A stretch of 64,000 bases of DNA from Fenollaria sporofastidiosus. GTDB lineage: Bacteria; Bacillota; Clostridia; Tissierellales; Peptoniphilaceae. A model generated the notes under the pieces. That model saw only the letters and a program-made list of their open reading frames with translations. It searched no databases and was not told where the DNA came from. The stretch lies in the NCBI RefSeq assembly GCF_943169635.2, contig NZ_OW968186.1, positions 186,001-250,000 on the forward strand, given 5' to 3'. Shown piece by piece: positions 1 through 8,310 of the stretch (the stretch's first letter is position 1; every line of letters begins with the position of its first letter). Made by a program: the position numbers and the translations under genes.

Positions 1-1
1 T

Positions 2-1582
2 TTACCAAAGGTTACAGTTGAGGAGCGTGAGAAGGCTCTTAAGGCAACTCACTACAACGAGTTTGCTTTCCCATCTGGTCTATTAACTATAGACATGCTA
101 AGTGACTCGGGTACTACTGCCATGACTAACACTCAATGGGCATCACTGTTCTTAGGAGACGAGGCTTATGGTAGGAACACTGGCTACTACGTTCTTCTTG
201 ATACTTTTAGAGACATATTTGAACGTGGCGGAGAAAAGAACTGGAAGAAGACTCTAGATCTTGTGAGAACTGACTGCAGAGATGTTAAGAAGATGATGGA
301 CGAAGTTTACTTATGCGAGTACGAAGGCGGCCTCTTCAATGGCGGCGCAGCACAAATGGAAAGACCTAACTCCTTTATCATTCAACAAGGACGTGCGGCT
401 GAATCTGTACTTATGGAGATTGTTAAAAATATCTTAACTGAGCGTCATCCTGGTAAGGTCTTCACTATACCATCGAACGGTCACTTTGATACAACTGAAG
501 GCAATATCAAGCAAATGGGCTCTGTGCCAAGAAACTTATACAATAAAAAACTATTATATGAAGTGCCTGAAGGCGGCAAGTACGACAAGAATCCATTCAA
601 GGGCAACATGGACCTTGAAAAGCTTGAAGAGCTAATAAACGCTGTTGGTGTCCAAAACGTTCCACTTATCTTTATGTGCATCACTAACAACACTGTTTGC
701 GGCCAACCTGTTTCCATGGCAAACATAAGAGAAGTAAACAAGATTGCTCGCAAGTATGATATACCGCTAATCTTTGACGTGGCTCGTTGGGCTGAGAACT
801 CTTACTTCATAAAGATGAATGAAGAAGGTTACGAAGACAAGTCCATCGCCGAAATCGCTACAGAGATGTTCTCATACTGCGACGGCTTCTGTATGTCAGC
901 TAAGAAGGATGGCCATGCGAATATGGGCGGCATGCTTGCCTTTAGAGACAAGGGCCTGTTCTGGCAAAAGTTCTCTGACTTTAATGAGGATGGAACTATG
1001 AAGATGGATGTCGGCGTAAGACTTAAGGTTAAGCAAATCTCTTGCTACGGCAACGACTCCTACGGCGGCATGAGCGGCCACGACATCATGGCACTAGCTG
1101 TTGGTCTATACGAAAGCTGCGACTTTAATTACATGGACAGCCGTGTTAAGCAAGTAGAGTACCTTGCTCAAGGCTTCTACAAGGCAGGCGTTAAAGGCGT
1201 TGTACTTCCTGCTGGTGGACACGCAGTCTACATCAACATGGATGAGTTCTTCGATGGCAAGCGCGGTCATGATACCTTCGCAGGTCAAGGCTTCTCCTTA
1301 GAACTTATTAGGCGCTACGGCATAAGAGTTGCTGAACTTGGCGACTTCTCTATGGAGTATGACCTAAAGACTCCTGAGCAACAAGCTGAGCTTGCAAATG
1401 TTGTGCGCTTCGCTATAGATAGAAGCAGACTTACTCAAGAGCACCTTGACTATGTCATAGCTGCTGTCAAGGCACTTTATGAAGACAGAGAGAGCATTCC
1501 AAACATGCGTATACTTTGGGGCAAGAACTTACCTATGAGACACTTCCACGCATTCTTGGAGCCATATAAGAACGAAGACTAA
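2..1582 (+). CDS. Tryptophanase/tyrosine phenol-lyase family beta-eliminating lyase (5' partial)
   Basis: PLP-dependent lyase that would cleave tryptophan (indole, pyruvate, ammonia) or tyrosine (phenol). The open frame runs off the left edge of the window, so the start is missing; codons before the first ATG at 95 already match the family N-terminus (EFAFPSGLLTIDMLSDSG). Family marks seen are LSDSGTTAMT, GQPVSMANIREV, FDVARWAENSYFIK and the PLP-lysine motif MSAKKDGHANMGG. The C-terminus (MRHFHAF) resembles tryptophanase more than tyrosine phenol-lyase. About 45 extra residues sit between the DEAYG and IQQGRAAE motifs, making it longer (over 520 residues) than classical enzymes of about 460-470. 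A terminator follows the stop. Family call is firm; the substrate is inferred. Confidence 0.88.
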   Translation, partial: LPKVTVEEREKALKATHYNEFAFPSGLLTIDMLSDSGTTAMTNTQWASLFLGDEAYGRNTGYYVLLDTFRDIFERGGEKNWKKTLDLVRTDCRDVKKMMDEVYLCEYEGGLFNGGAAQMERPNSFIIQQGRAAESVLMEIVKNILTERHPGKVFTIPSNGHFDTTEGNIKQMGSVPRNLYNKKLLYEVPEGGKYDKNPFKGNMDLEKLEELINAVGVQNVPLIFMCITNNTVCGQPVSMANIREVNKIARKYDIPLIFDVARWAENSYFIKMNEEGYEDKSIAEIATEMFSYCDGFCMSAKKDGHANMGGMLAFRDKGLFWQKFSDFNEDGTMKMDVGVRLKVKQISCYGNDSYGGMSGHDIMALAVGLYESCDFNYMDSRVKQVEYLAQGFYKAGVKGVVLPAGGHAVYINMDEFFDGKRGHDTFAGQGFSLELIRRYGIRVAELGDFSMEYDLKTPEQQAELANVVRFAIDRSRLTQEHLDYVIAAVKALYEDRESIPNMRILWGKNLPMRHFHAFLEPYKNED

Positions 1583-1611
1583 TGTCATATATGAATATAT
1601 GAATATATGCA

Positions 1612-1641
1612 AAAGGCGACACTTTAAGTGCCGCCTTTTTT
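1612..1641 (+). terminator. Rho-independent terminator of the tryptophanase-family gene
   Basis: Hairpin with arms AAAGGCGACACTT and AAGTGCCGCCTTT (one A-C mismatch) followed by a T tract, 30 bp after the stop codon. Confidence 0.8.
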
Positions 1642-1648
1642 GATGCGC

Positions 1649-1679
1649 AAAAATAGAGATGTGAAATTAATCACATCTC
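1649..1679 (-). terminator. Rho-independent terminator of the yedF operon
   Basis: Perfect 9-bp stem GAGATGTGA/TCACATCTC with a 6-nt loop, followed on the minus strand by a T-rich run; it lies just after the stop codon of the DUF951 gene and converges with the preceding terminator. Confidence 0.8.
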
Positions 1680-1681
1680 CA

Positions 1682-1885
1682 TCATCTTATACTTATAAAT
1701 TTTCCGTCTCTATAAATTTTTCTTACGTACTTTTCAAAGTCTTTTGCTGTGAAGTCTAAAATCCTTTCGCAGCCTGTGCACTTAAGAGTGACCCCTTCAC
1801 CCACGCTGATGATTTTAAATTCATCTGTGCCGCAAGGGTGTGCCTTCTTCATCTTAACAAGATCATCTACCCTGTACTCAAGCAT
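1682..1885 (-). CDS. DUF951 family protein
   Basis: Small 67-residue protein of unknown function. The family signature is visible: a VKMKKAHPCG segment near the start followed by LKCTGCERIL, giving three Cys that may bind metal. It is the last gene of a three-gene unit; its ATG overlaps the stop of the preceding DUF3343 gene (TAATG), indicating translational coupling. In Firmicutes this family occurs as a short stand-alone protein, so the length is normal. No reaction can be assigned. Confidence 0.85.
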   Translation of the reverse strand: MLEYRVDDLVKMKKAHPCGTDEFKIISVGEGVTLKCTGCERILDFTAKDFEKYVRKIYRDGKFISIR

Positions 1886-2100
1886 TAGTAATCAAAAACC
1901 TCGCCTTCAATTGTCTTATCTTCGATAAGTTTATTAACTCTATCAAGGTCGTCCTTGTTAAAGACTATGGACAAGCCGCAAGATAAACTTACGTGTCTTG
2001 GTGTTGGTATCATCTTGTACTCTATAGCTTCCTTCTTGAACACGCCTTCAGCAAGTATTGCGTGGTGTGTCGAGTTGAAGCTTAAAACGTATCTTTTCAT
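1885..2100 (-). CDS. DUF3343 family protein, putative Se/S carrier-like
   Basis: 71-residue protein matching the DUF3343 pattern: an N-terminal strand (KRYVLSFNSTHHAILAEGVF), a central IPTPRHVSLSCGLSIVF segment with the characteristic single Cys, and a short acidic tail. Members are usually found beside yedF and have been suggested to carry selenium or sulfur; that role is inferred from the neighbourhood. Start and stop overlap neighbouring genes through TAATG junctions, so it is coupled to yedF upstream and DUF951 downstream. Confidence 0.85.
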   Translation of the reverse strand: MKRYVLSFNSTHHAILAEGVFKKEAIEYKMIPTPRHVSLSCGLSIVFNKDDLDRVNKLIEDKTIEGEVFDY

Positions 2101-2675
2101 TATGATAATACTATGTTCTTATCAGCCTTTTCTAATGTTTCGTATATAGTGTACATATTAGAAATTTCGCCAACTGCAAGTTTTTCTTTTAAGCCGTAGA
2201 AGTCAAGACATGTTCCGCATGAGATGATCTTAACGCCATTAGCTTCCATGTTCTTAATGTCTTCAAGCACTTCGCTGCCTTCAGATGTTAGTTTAACACC
2301 GCCATTGAAGAAAACTATAGTCTTTGGTAGTGGTGCTGTTTGTGAAACTGTATATAAGAAGCTCTTGATAAGTATAGCGCCAAGCTTTTCGTCGCCGTGA
2401 CCCATAACGTTAGTTCCTATACCTATAACGAAGGATTCTTCTTCAGATTTCACTGCAACTATGTGATCTTTATTGATAGTTACCTTGTAATCACCCTCTA
2501 CTTCTTCAACTGTAGCCTTAAGTCCCATAGACTCAGCTAGTCTTGATAAGTTTTCAGTAGCAACCTTGTTGTCAACAAGTGTGCATACAACTCCTGTTTC
2601 CATTGCGTCCAATTCTTTCTTTGTTAATATAACTGGCTTTGGACATGCCAACTTTCTTGCATCTATTTCTTTCAT
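2100..2675 (-). CDS. yedF: Sulfurtransferase-like selenium metabolism protein YedF
   Basis: 191-residue two-domain protein: an N-terminal TusA/SirA-like domain with the ACPKP motif (Cys11) and a C-terminal DsrE-like domain with a SCGTCLDFYG motif (Cys153, Cys156). This architecture defines YedF, which is associated with selenium utilisation in anaerobes, although its reaction is not settled. It has a strong TAGGAGG ribosome binding site and heads the operon yedF-DUF3343-DUF951. No selD, selA or selB is visible in the window, so the selenium link rests on the family alone. Confidence 0.88.
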   Translation of the reverse strand: MKEIDARKLACPKPVILTKKELDAMETGVVCTLVDNKVATENLSRLAESMGLKATVEEVEGDYKVTINKDHIVAVKSEEESFVIGIGTNVMGHGDEKLGAILIKSFLYTVSQTAPLPKTIVFFNGGVKLTSEGSEVLEDIKNMEANGVKIISCGTCLDFYGLKEKLAVGEISNMYTIYETLEKADKNIVLS

Positions 2676-2695
2676 AAATACCGCCTCCTAAGTAT

Positions 2696-2724
2696 AATCT
2701 ATACTTAAAGTATAGCTTTGTCAA
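2696..2724 (-). promoter_or_regulatory. yedF promoter with a palindromic operator candidate
   Basis: Minus-strand -35 TTGACA (2719-2724) and a weak -10 TAGATT (2696-2701) with 17-bp spacing. The spacer is almost filled by a perfect inverted repeat CTATACTT-N-AAGTATAG (2699-2715), placed where a repressor or spacer-binding activator would act. The regulator is unknown. Confidence 0.55.
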
Positions 2725-2758
2725 GTTAAATTGTCTTATTATAAATAAATCTAATACT

Positions 2759-3844
2759 TTACTTAATATTTATTGAATAAATTGTTATGTTCTCATCACT
2801 TACTATAGCTATGCTGTCCTTGCTTAAGAATATATTTCTGATGTCTTCTTGAAAATCCTTCATATAGTACTTATCTTTAGATGGAATATATACTTCTCTC
2901 TCTGAGTAGACTATGAAATCGTCTTTGTACTTAAGAAGGCTTCTAACGTTTTGGTTGAAGCTGTGCTCTTCTAAGACTTCAGCCTTGTCGTTTAAAACCA
3001 TAAGCCTGTCGTCACATAAAAGATATACCTTGCCACCACTTATAACTATATCCTTAAGTGTGTTGTACTCTTTTTTGAAGACTATTGATGACTCTTGCAT
3101 ATAGTAGATTCCCTTGTTCGTTGCAACTAGCTTCATACCCTTTAGCTCACCTATAAAGGCAATGACTTCGCCGTTGAACTTATATAGAAGCTTGTTCTCG
3201 CCCTTTCTATTGATCTCTTTATACAAGGATGCCTTGATCTCACTTGAGAACGGATCAAAGGACGCTATCTGCATAGTTTTGAAGTCCTTATCTACATTGT
3301 ATGTTAGTATAGGGTTCGTTGCCTTATATCTAAAACGTTCTGTGAACTCGTCGTCATAAGTACGAAGCGTTTCATTGAAACCATCACTAAGCCATGCAGT
3401 GAATCTACCGTTCTTTTCATCAACAAAGGCGACATCTTCATCATAGTTAAAACTCTTTACATCCTTAAGGTCATCATAGCTTAAAATATTAACAATGCCA
3501 CTTGGTCCATCAGTTGCATAGATGTATTTATCCTTAAATTGAACATTTGCAGCTCTCGCTTCAAAGTCCCTTCTAAGTACATCTTCATCGCTCATCTTAG
3601 TCATAACTAGAGTGCCATCTTTATGATAATAAATCTTATCATCTCTAAAAAAGACCTTCATATCACTAGTTAAGTTTCTTGAATAAAGTTTCTCAAGTGT
3701 AAGCATCTTCTCTCTATGTGCGCTAAGCTTACTTACAAGGCTCACAACTTTCTTTGGAAAAGCAAATGTCGCTAGAAGTATAAGAAGCAAAACCACAATT
3801 ATGGCTATGAGTATTTTTTTGTAAACATTCATTTCTTTAAACAT
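2759..3844 (-). CDS. Membrane-anchored protein of unknown function (possible beta-propeller ectodomain)
   Basis: About 361 residues. One hydrophobic segment near the N-terminus (KKILIAIIVVLLLILLATFAF) suggests a signal anchor. The rest is soluble and built of short recurring beta segments, for example GKVYLLCDDRLMVLNDKAEV and GIYYMQESS, which suggests a propeller-like fold (inference). I chose the ATG at 3844 because it follows the mtnA stop by one base (TAATATG); a longer reading would start inside mtnA. Last gene of the mtnA transcript. I do not recognise a family. Confidence 0.6.
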   Translation of the reverse strand: MFKEMNVYKKILIAIIVVLLLILLATFAFPKKVVSLVSKLSAHREKMLTLEKLYSRNLTSDMKVFFRDDKIYYHKDGTLVMTKMSDEDVLRRDFEARAANVQFKDKYIYATDGPSGIVNILSYDDLKDVKSFNYDEDVAFVDEKNGRFTAWLSDGFNETLRTYDDEFTERFRYKATNPILTYNVDKDFKTMQIASFDPFSSEIKASLYKEINRKGENKLLYKFNGEVIAFIGELKGMKLVATNKGIYYMQESSIVFKKEYNTLKDIVISGGKVYLLCDDRLMVLNDKAEVLEEHSFNQNVRSLLKYKDDFIVYSEREVYIPSKDKYYMKDFQEDIRNIFLSKDSIAIVSDENITIYSINIK

Positions 3845-3845
3845 A

Positions 3846-4904
3846 TTAATAATAATCCACTTCTCCCATCTTGCCATATGAAGCTAAGTCATATGGTGCA
3901 AAGACGCCTCTATCAGTAACAACTGCTGAAACTAGTTCAGGAGGCGTTACATCGAAGGCTGGGTAGTAACCCTTGACGCCCTTCATTACATGGCTCTTGC
4001 CCATGAAAGATGTTGCTTCGTGAGGGTCTCTCTTCTCTATGCTTACATCGCCAACAGACTTTCCTAAGTCAGGTATGCCTGTTACAAAGTATGGTATGCC
4101 CATGTACTTTGCGCATATTGCGAGCTGCAAAGTGCCGACCTTGTTGACAACGTAGCCTTCCTTAGTAATGCTATCGGCTGCTGATGTAAATAAGCTTATA
4201 TTCTTCTCCTTCATAGTCCACGCGCCCATATTGTCAGTGATGACAGTCACGTCCTCGCCTTGACTTCTTAAAACTGATGCAGTAAGCCTTGCTCCTTGCA
4301 AGTACGGTCTCGTCTCTGGACAATAAACCTTGATCTTCTTGCCAAGGTCTTTCGCTCTAAGCATCATGTAGCCGACTATGGTCTCGCCGAAGCATTGCGT
4401 CATTATAGCTCCTTCGTCCGGCATAAGCTTTGCTAAATTCTTTGCCACCTCGTTTATGGCTGAGTACCTTCTCTCTAATGACTCAAGTGCGCCCTTGAAT
4501 ATCTCTTCATATGGTACAAGATCCTTCTCTATCGCATCCTTGGCTATGTCATATGCCCTTTGAGTTACTTGCAACATTCTAAAAGATGTTGTCTCTCTAG
4601 CATTAGCAAGTGCCATCTTCGCTTCGTTCATGTGCTTAATGAACTTACCTTCAGTATAGTCCTTCGCTTCGTATGCAGCCAGTGCCATGCCCATGAAGGC
4701 TGCTGTATATGGACCTGCGCTTTGCGTAACCATGTTCTTGATAGCATCTCTTACTTCTTTATAGCTCGAGCATACTTCGTAGCGAGTCTCTATTGGGTAG
4801 ACTCTTCTGTCTAGTATCCTTACCTTGCCATCTTCAAACCAAGCAACGTTTTCGTACTTGAGCATGAAGCCAAGGTCCTTATCCATCCTATCATTTTTGT
4901 CCAT
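3846..4904 (-). CDS. mtnA: S-methyl-5-thioribose-1-phosphate isomerase (eIF-2B-like, MtnA)
   Basis: 352 residues. Isomerises 5-methylthioribose-1-phosphate (or 5-deoxyribose-1-phosphate) to the ribulose-1-phosphate. Seen: ETRPYLQGARLTA (about 197-209), the Cys171 region (MTQCFGET) and the ITDNMGAW motif with the catalytic-type Asp (about 224), plus ADSITKEGYVVNKVGT. The Cys-region sequence differs from the common THCNxGA form, as in a side branch of the family. It overlaps the upstream class II aldolase gene by 14 nt. That pairing fits the DHAP shunt rather than full methionine salvage, because no mtnB/mtnW/mtnD genes are nearby. The family call is firm; the pathway is inferred. Confidence 0.88.
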   Translation of the reverse strand: MDKNDRMDKDLGFMLKYENVAWFEDGKVRILDRRVYPIETRYEVCSSYKEVRDAIKNMVTQSAGPYTAAFMGMALAAYEAKDYTEGKFIKHMNEAKMALANARETTSFRMLQVTQRAYDIAKDAIEKDLVPYEEIFKGALESLERRYSAINEVAKNLAKLMPDEGAIMTQCFGETIVGYMMLRAKDLGKKIKVYCPETRPYLQGARLTASVLRSQGEDVTVITDNMGAWTMKEKNISLFTSAADSITKEGYVVNKVGTLQLAICAKYMGIPYFVTGIPDLGKSVGDVSIEKRDPHEATSFMGKSHVMKGVKGYYPAFDVTPPELVSAVVTDRGVFAPYDLASYGKMGEVDYY

Positions 4905-5532
4905 AGGACTTCATCCTTTCAATAACCGCGTCTATATCTTTCTTGCTTAGTATGTGTACATCGTCTTCGAAGCGTACTATGTGATACATCTTAGCAATGT
5001 ACTCTATGGTTCTTGCGTTTGAGTAAGCTTCTTTAACGTCCTTACCTAGTGCAAGTACGCCGTGATTAGCAAGTAGGCAGCCCTTTCTATCTTTAAGTGC
5101 AATAAGTGCAGCCTCTGCTAGCTCTTGTGTGCCAAAGACTTCATACTCTGCGCACTTAATATCTTCTCCGCCAAGGTCTGCCATGATGTAGTGAAGTGCT
5201 GCTAATGGCCTACGCAAAGTACTGTAGCTTGTCGCATATATCGAGTGAGTGTGAACTATGCTCCTAACATCTTCTCTGTTCTTATATACGAGAGCGTGTA
5301 AGAAAGACTCTGTTGATGGTTTGTTCTTGCCCTCTAAGATATTTAGATCAAGGTCCATAACAACTAAGTCATCAAAGTTCATATTGTCATAAGCAATCCC
5401 CGATGGCGTGATAACCATCGCCTTTTCAACCGGGTCATATATACTAATGTTGCCTGCTGTACCAACAGTAAGCTCGTCTTTAATCATCTTTTTTGCAAAC
5501 TCAATAAGTAATTTTTTATCTTGAATAAACAT
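4891..5532 (-). CDS. Class II aldolase/adducin family protein (FucA/Ald2-like)
   Basis: 213 residues, normal for fuculose-phosphate-type aldolases. Motifs seen are GTAGNIS, TPSG, the PSTE..LH segment, HTHSIYAT (metal-binding His pair) and LLANHGVL (third His). It would split a ketose-1-phosphate into DHAP and an aldehyde with a divalent metal. Translationally coupled to mtnA by a 14-nt overlap, so the natural substrate is probably 5-(methylthio)ribulose-1-phosphate or 5-deoxyribulose-1-phosphate, giving DHAP plus (methylthio)acetaldehyde. A kinase or phosphorylase supplying the pathway is not in the window. Confidence 0.87.
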   Translation of the reverse strand: MFIQDKKLLIEFAKKMIKDELTVGTAGNISIYDPVEKAMVITPSGIAYDNMNFDDLVVMDLDLNILEGKNKPSTESFLHALVYKNREDVRSIVHTHSIYATSYSTLRRPLAALHYIMADLGGEDIKCAEYEVFGTQELAEAALIALKDRKGCLLANHGVLALGKDVKEAYSNARTIEYIAKMYHIVRFEDDVHILSKKDIDAVIERMKSYGQK

Positions 5533-6423
5533 CTAGTCACCTTCTATATTCTTAATGTCTTCTTGATCGTCGTCAGTGTAGGACTCTTGTACGTAGTTTC
5601 TGTCAATCTTACCTGTGTTCTTAACTTCATCAGCAAAGGTAAGTATAATCTTACCAACGTTCTCTCCTTCCTTAAGCTCAACCTTTAGTGATTGCTTAAG
5701 TATGAATCTATCGATAACAACACCCTTGCCCTTGTCAGTTACAACTATCGCACCTATCTTAGGCATCTTGTCAACAAGCTCGTTGTATTGGTCTGCCTCA
5801 TAGTTTAAGCAGCACATAAGTCTTCCGCAAAGACCCGATAGCTTGCTACCGTTAAGCGTTAAGTCTTGGTTCTTCGCAAGATTTATGCTAATAGGCGAGA
5901 ACTCACCTAAGAACGATGAACAGCAAGTCTTCCTGCCGCACTTACCAACTGATGGTATGCACTTTGCTTCGTCTCTAACACCGACTTGTCTAAGCTCAAT
6001 ACGCATTCTAAATATTCTTGCTAAGTCCTTAACAAGCTCTCTGAAGTCAACCCTGCCCTCAGCAGTGAAAAAGAAGATAACCTTGTTTAAGTCGAGAGTA
6101 AAGTCAACGTCAAGTAAGTTCATACCAAGACCGTACTCCTCGTTCTTTTGCACAAATATCTCTCTAGCTTCAGCCTTTCTGATGTCGTTATCCATCTTTT
6201 GATCTATGTCCTCTTTAGTCGCCTTTCTTATTATCGGCTTAAGAGGTATACCAAACTCTTTAAGGTCTATCTCCTTATCGGCAACAACAACGTCACCTAG
6301 TTCAAGGCCTCTCACAGTTTCAACAACAACCTTGTCATTAGTAGTAAATTCTTGTCCCATCGGGTCGAAGTAGAATATCTTGCCTATGGGCTTGAATCTT
6401 ACGCCAATTATTTTTTTATTCAT
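5533..6423 (-). CDS. ricT: PSP1-domain protein RicT (YaaT)
   Basis: 296 residues. RicT is part of the RicA-RicF-RicT (Y-complex) that in Bacillus carries Fe-S clusters and controls RNase Y maturation of transcripts. The PSP1 core and its cysteine array are clear: CIPSVGKCGRKTCC (Cys155, 162, 167, 168) and SGLCGRLMCC (Cys199, 204, 205), all expected for cluster binding. It lies directly after holB in the conserved tmk-darA-holB-ricT order. RicA and RicF are not seen in the window. Confidence 0.9.
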   Translation of the reverse strand: MNKKIIGVRFKPIGKIFYFDPMGQEFTTNDKVVVETVRGLELGDVVVADKEIDLKEFGIPLKPIIRKATKEDIDQKMDNDIRKAEAREIFVQKNEEYGLGMNLLDVDFTLDLNKVIFFFTAEGRVDFRELVKDLARIFRMRIELRQVGVRDEAKCIPSVGKCGRKTCCSSFLGEFSPISINLAKNQDLTLNGSKLSGLCGRLMCCLNYEADQYNELVDKMPKIGAIVVTDKGKGVVIDRFILKQSLKVELKEGENVGKIILTFADEVKNTGKIDRNYVQESYTDDDQEDIKNIEGD

Positions 6424-6427
6424 TTAA

Positions 6428-7345
6428 TCACCTGTCAAATTTTTCTATCATATTTAAGACTAGAGTCTCGAGGTGCAGTCTAAAATTACCACTGTTGCCT
6501 AAGTACCTCTTAGTCTCTTCTATCATGTCAATACACTCTACCAAGTCATATAGTGCTAGAGCTTTAAAACTTTTAATCTCATCTTTATAATCAAGATTAA
6601 CAATCCTACATTCACTCGATGCTATGTCCTTGATAAAGATTTCAAAGTATGTAAGTATCTTTTCAATATTATCTTTTTGCTCTTCTAAGTAGTCAAGTGC
6701 CTTGATACTCTCATAGCGTTTCTTCTTTAAGATGTCTATGATTATATCTATACTGTTCTTTCTAAGTATAAGCTCCTTGTCATCTTCTACAAAGGCTTTA
6801 AGCGCACCAACGCTTCCCATGGCAATGGATGCATATAGCTCCTTATTTTTAAGCTTAGAGTAATTTTCATCTATATAGTCCCTAAGCTCACTTATGCTAA
6901 GAGGCATCACTCTAATAAGTTTGCTCCTTGAGATGATGGTATCAAGTATCATGTTAAGGCTCTTAGTAACAAAGATTACTACAACATAACTTGGTGCCTC
7001 CTCAAGTGTCTTTAGAAGAACGTTTTGACTCTCAATTTGTATATCTTCACTATCCAGTAATAAGTAGACCTTTCTATCTAGCTCAAAGGGTCTTACATAG
7101 ACATCCTTAGCTATAGACTGCGCCTGCTCTTTGTTTATCTTGTCCGTCTTACCAAATACAGTGAAGTCAACTTTCTTATCTGGTTTTTTAGAATTAAGAA
7201 GAAGCCCTGCAAATTCCATCGCAAGGCTTTCTACATAATCACTGTCTTTGCCTTCAAAAATATAGGATGATACAAGCTTATTAGTGCTAATATCGTTATA
7301 AAGTATTTTCTTTACTTCATCATTGCCAAATATTTTCTCAAACAC
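6428..7345 (-). CDS. holB: DNA polymerase III delta-prime subunit, divergent
   Basis: 305 residues, slightly short for HolB. Clamp-loader subunit that opens the beta clamp. The N-terminal AAA-like fold shows YIFEG where a P-loop would lie but no GxxGxGK[ST], and no zinc-binding Cys cluster; TLEEAPSYVVVIFVT and ISRSKLIRV match the sensor-1/SRC-like regions. Position between darA and ricT, immediately downstream of tmk and darA, is the usual firmicute arrangement and supports the assignment. Loss of the P-loop implies a structural, non-ATP-binding role (inference). Confidence 0.85.
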   Translation of the reverse strand: MFEKIFGNDEVKKILYNDISTNKLVSSYIFEGKDSDYVESLAMEFAGLLLNSKKPDKKVDFTVFGKTDKINKEQAQSIAKDVYVRPFELDRKVYLLLDSEDIQIESQNVLLKTLEEAPSYVVVIFVTKSLNMILDTIISRSKLIRVMPLSISELRDYIDENYSKLKNKELYASIAMGSVGALKAFVEDDKELILRKNSIDIIIDILKKKRYESIKALDYLEEQKDNIEKILTYFEIFIKDIASSECRIVNLDYKDEIKSFKALALYDLVECIDMIEETKRYLGNSGNFRLHLETLVLNMIEKFDR

Positions 7346-7355
7346 AAATTTACTC

Positions 7356-7682
7356 CTAAACTCTTAAAAATTCTTCTACGTTTAATACAAATAATGTTGC
7401 TCCACCAACTTTAACTTCAAGTGGATATGGTACAAAAGTATCTCCAGGCATAGTAACTGTTAATAAAGATGTAGTTATCTCTCTTGTCTTGCAGTTGTGA
7501 TCAACAAGCTCCTTAACTTCATTAACTTTATCATCTTCAACACCTATTAGTAATGTAGTGTTGCCTGATTTTAAGAATCCACCTGTTGAAGATAGTTTTG
7601 TTACTCTAAACTTCTTCTCTGTAAGAGCATCCATTAGTGGATTAACATCTTGGTCTTGTACAATTGCTACAATTAGTTTCAT
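7356..7682 (-). CDS. darA: Cyclic-di-AMP receptor DarA/PstA
   Basis: 108 residues, PII-like trimeric fold. The signature LSSTGGFLKSGNTTLLIGV (c-di-AMP-binding Thr/Gly region) and the C-terminal GGATLFVLNVEEF strand are typical of DarA (DUF970). It binds c-di-AMP in the cytoplasm; the downstream target is not known. It sits 1 nt from tmk and 10 nt from holB, one transcription unit. The cyclase gene disA is not at its usual place after radA in this window. Confidence 0.93.
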   Translation of the reverse strand: MKLIVAIVQDQDVNPLMDALTEKKFRVTKLSSTGGFLKSGNTTLLIGVEDDKVNEVKELVDHNCKTREITTSLLTVTMPGDTFVPYPLEVKVGGATLFVLNVEEFLRV

Positions 7683-7683
7683 A

Positions 7684-8310
7684 CTAACACTCCTTTATTA
7701 GTTTTTTTACTTCCTCTAAGGCATCGTGAGCAAGGCTCAACTTGTCCTTAGTGCCATCTAATTTTATTAGCTTCATATCTTCTTCTTTATAAAGCTTTAA
7801 GTATGCCTTATGAACCTTCTGTTGAAAATCCTCTCCCAAGGACTCAATCCTATCAAGCTCACCAAGCTTTTCTAATCTCTTAAATGATTTTCTCGCATCC
7901 AAGTCCATCAGTATGGTAAGGTCGGGCCTAAAACCTTTTAGGAAGAAATCATTTAGCGCCTTTACCTCTTCTACGCCGAGCCCTCTAACTATACCTTGAT
8001 AAGCAAGTGAGGATAATAAGAATCTATCTAGTATGACCGAAGTCCCACGTTCCACATTTGGCTTAATCACTTTGTCGTATAGTTCCGACCTCGATGCTGC
8101 AAACAGCAGCGCCTCTGTATGATAGTCCATCTCCTTATTAGCCTTGTCAGATAAAATCTCTCTTATCTTCTCGCCAATCTCTGTGCTGCCCGGCTCTCTT
8201 GCGCTTATATATGCAAGGCCTTTCTCATCGAAGTAGCCTTTGATTGCATCTATGACAGTGCTCTTGCCGGTACCATCTTGTCCTTCAAGAGCTATAACAA
8301 CGCCTTTCAT
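7684..8310 (-). CDS. tmk: Thymidylate kinase
   Basis: 208 residues, normal length. Phosphorylates dTMP to dTDP. P-loop EGQDGTGKST at residues about 9-18, the REPGSTEIGE dTMP-binding motif, and DRFLLSSLAYQG (DR[YFH] motif). Overlaps the stop of the upstream decarboxylase gene by one base and lies 1 nt from darA, a conserved order in Firmicutes. Confidence 0.95.
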   Translation of the reverse strand: MKGVVIALEGQDGTGKSTVIDAIKGYFDEKGLAYISAREPGSTEIGEKIREILSDKANKEMDYHTEALLFAASRSELYDKVIKPNVERGTSVILDRFLLSSLAYQGIVRGLGVEEVKALNDFFLKGFRPDLTILMDLDARKSFKRLEKLGELDRIESLGEDFQQKVHKAYLKLYKEEDMKLIKLDGTKDKLSLAHDALEEVKKLIKEC

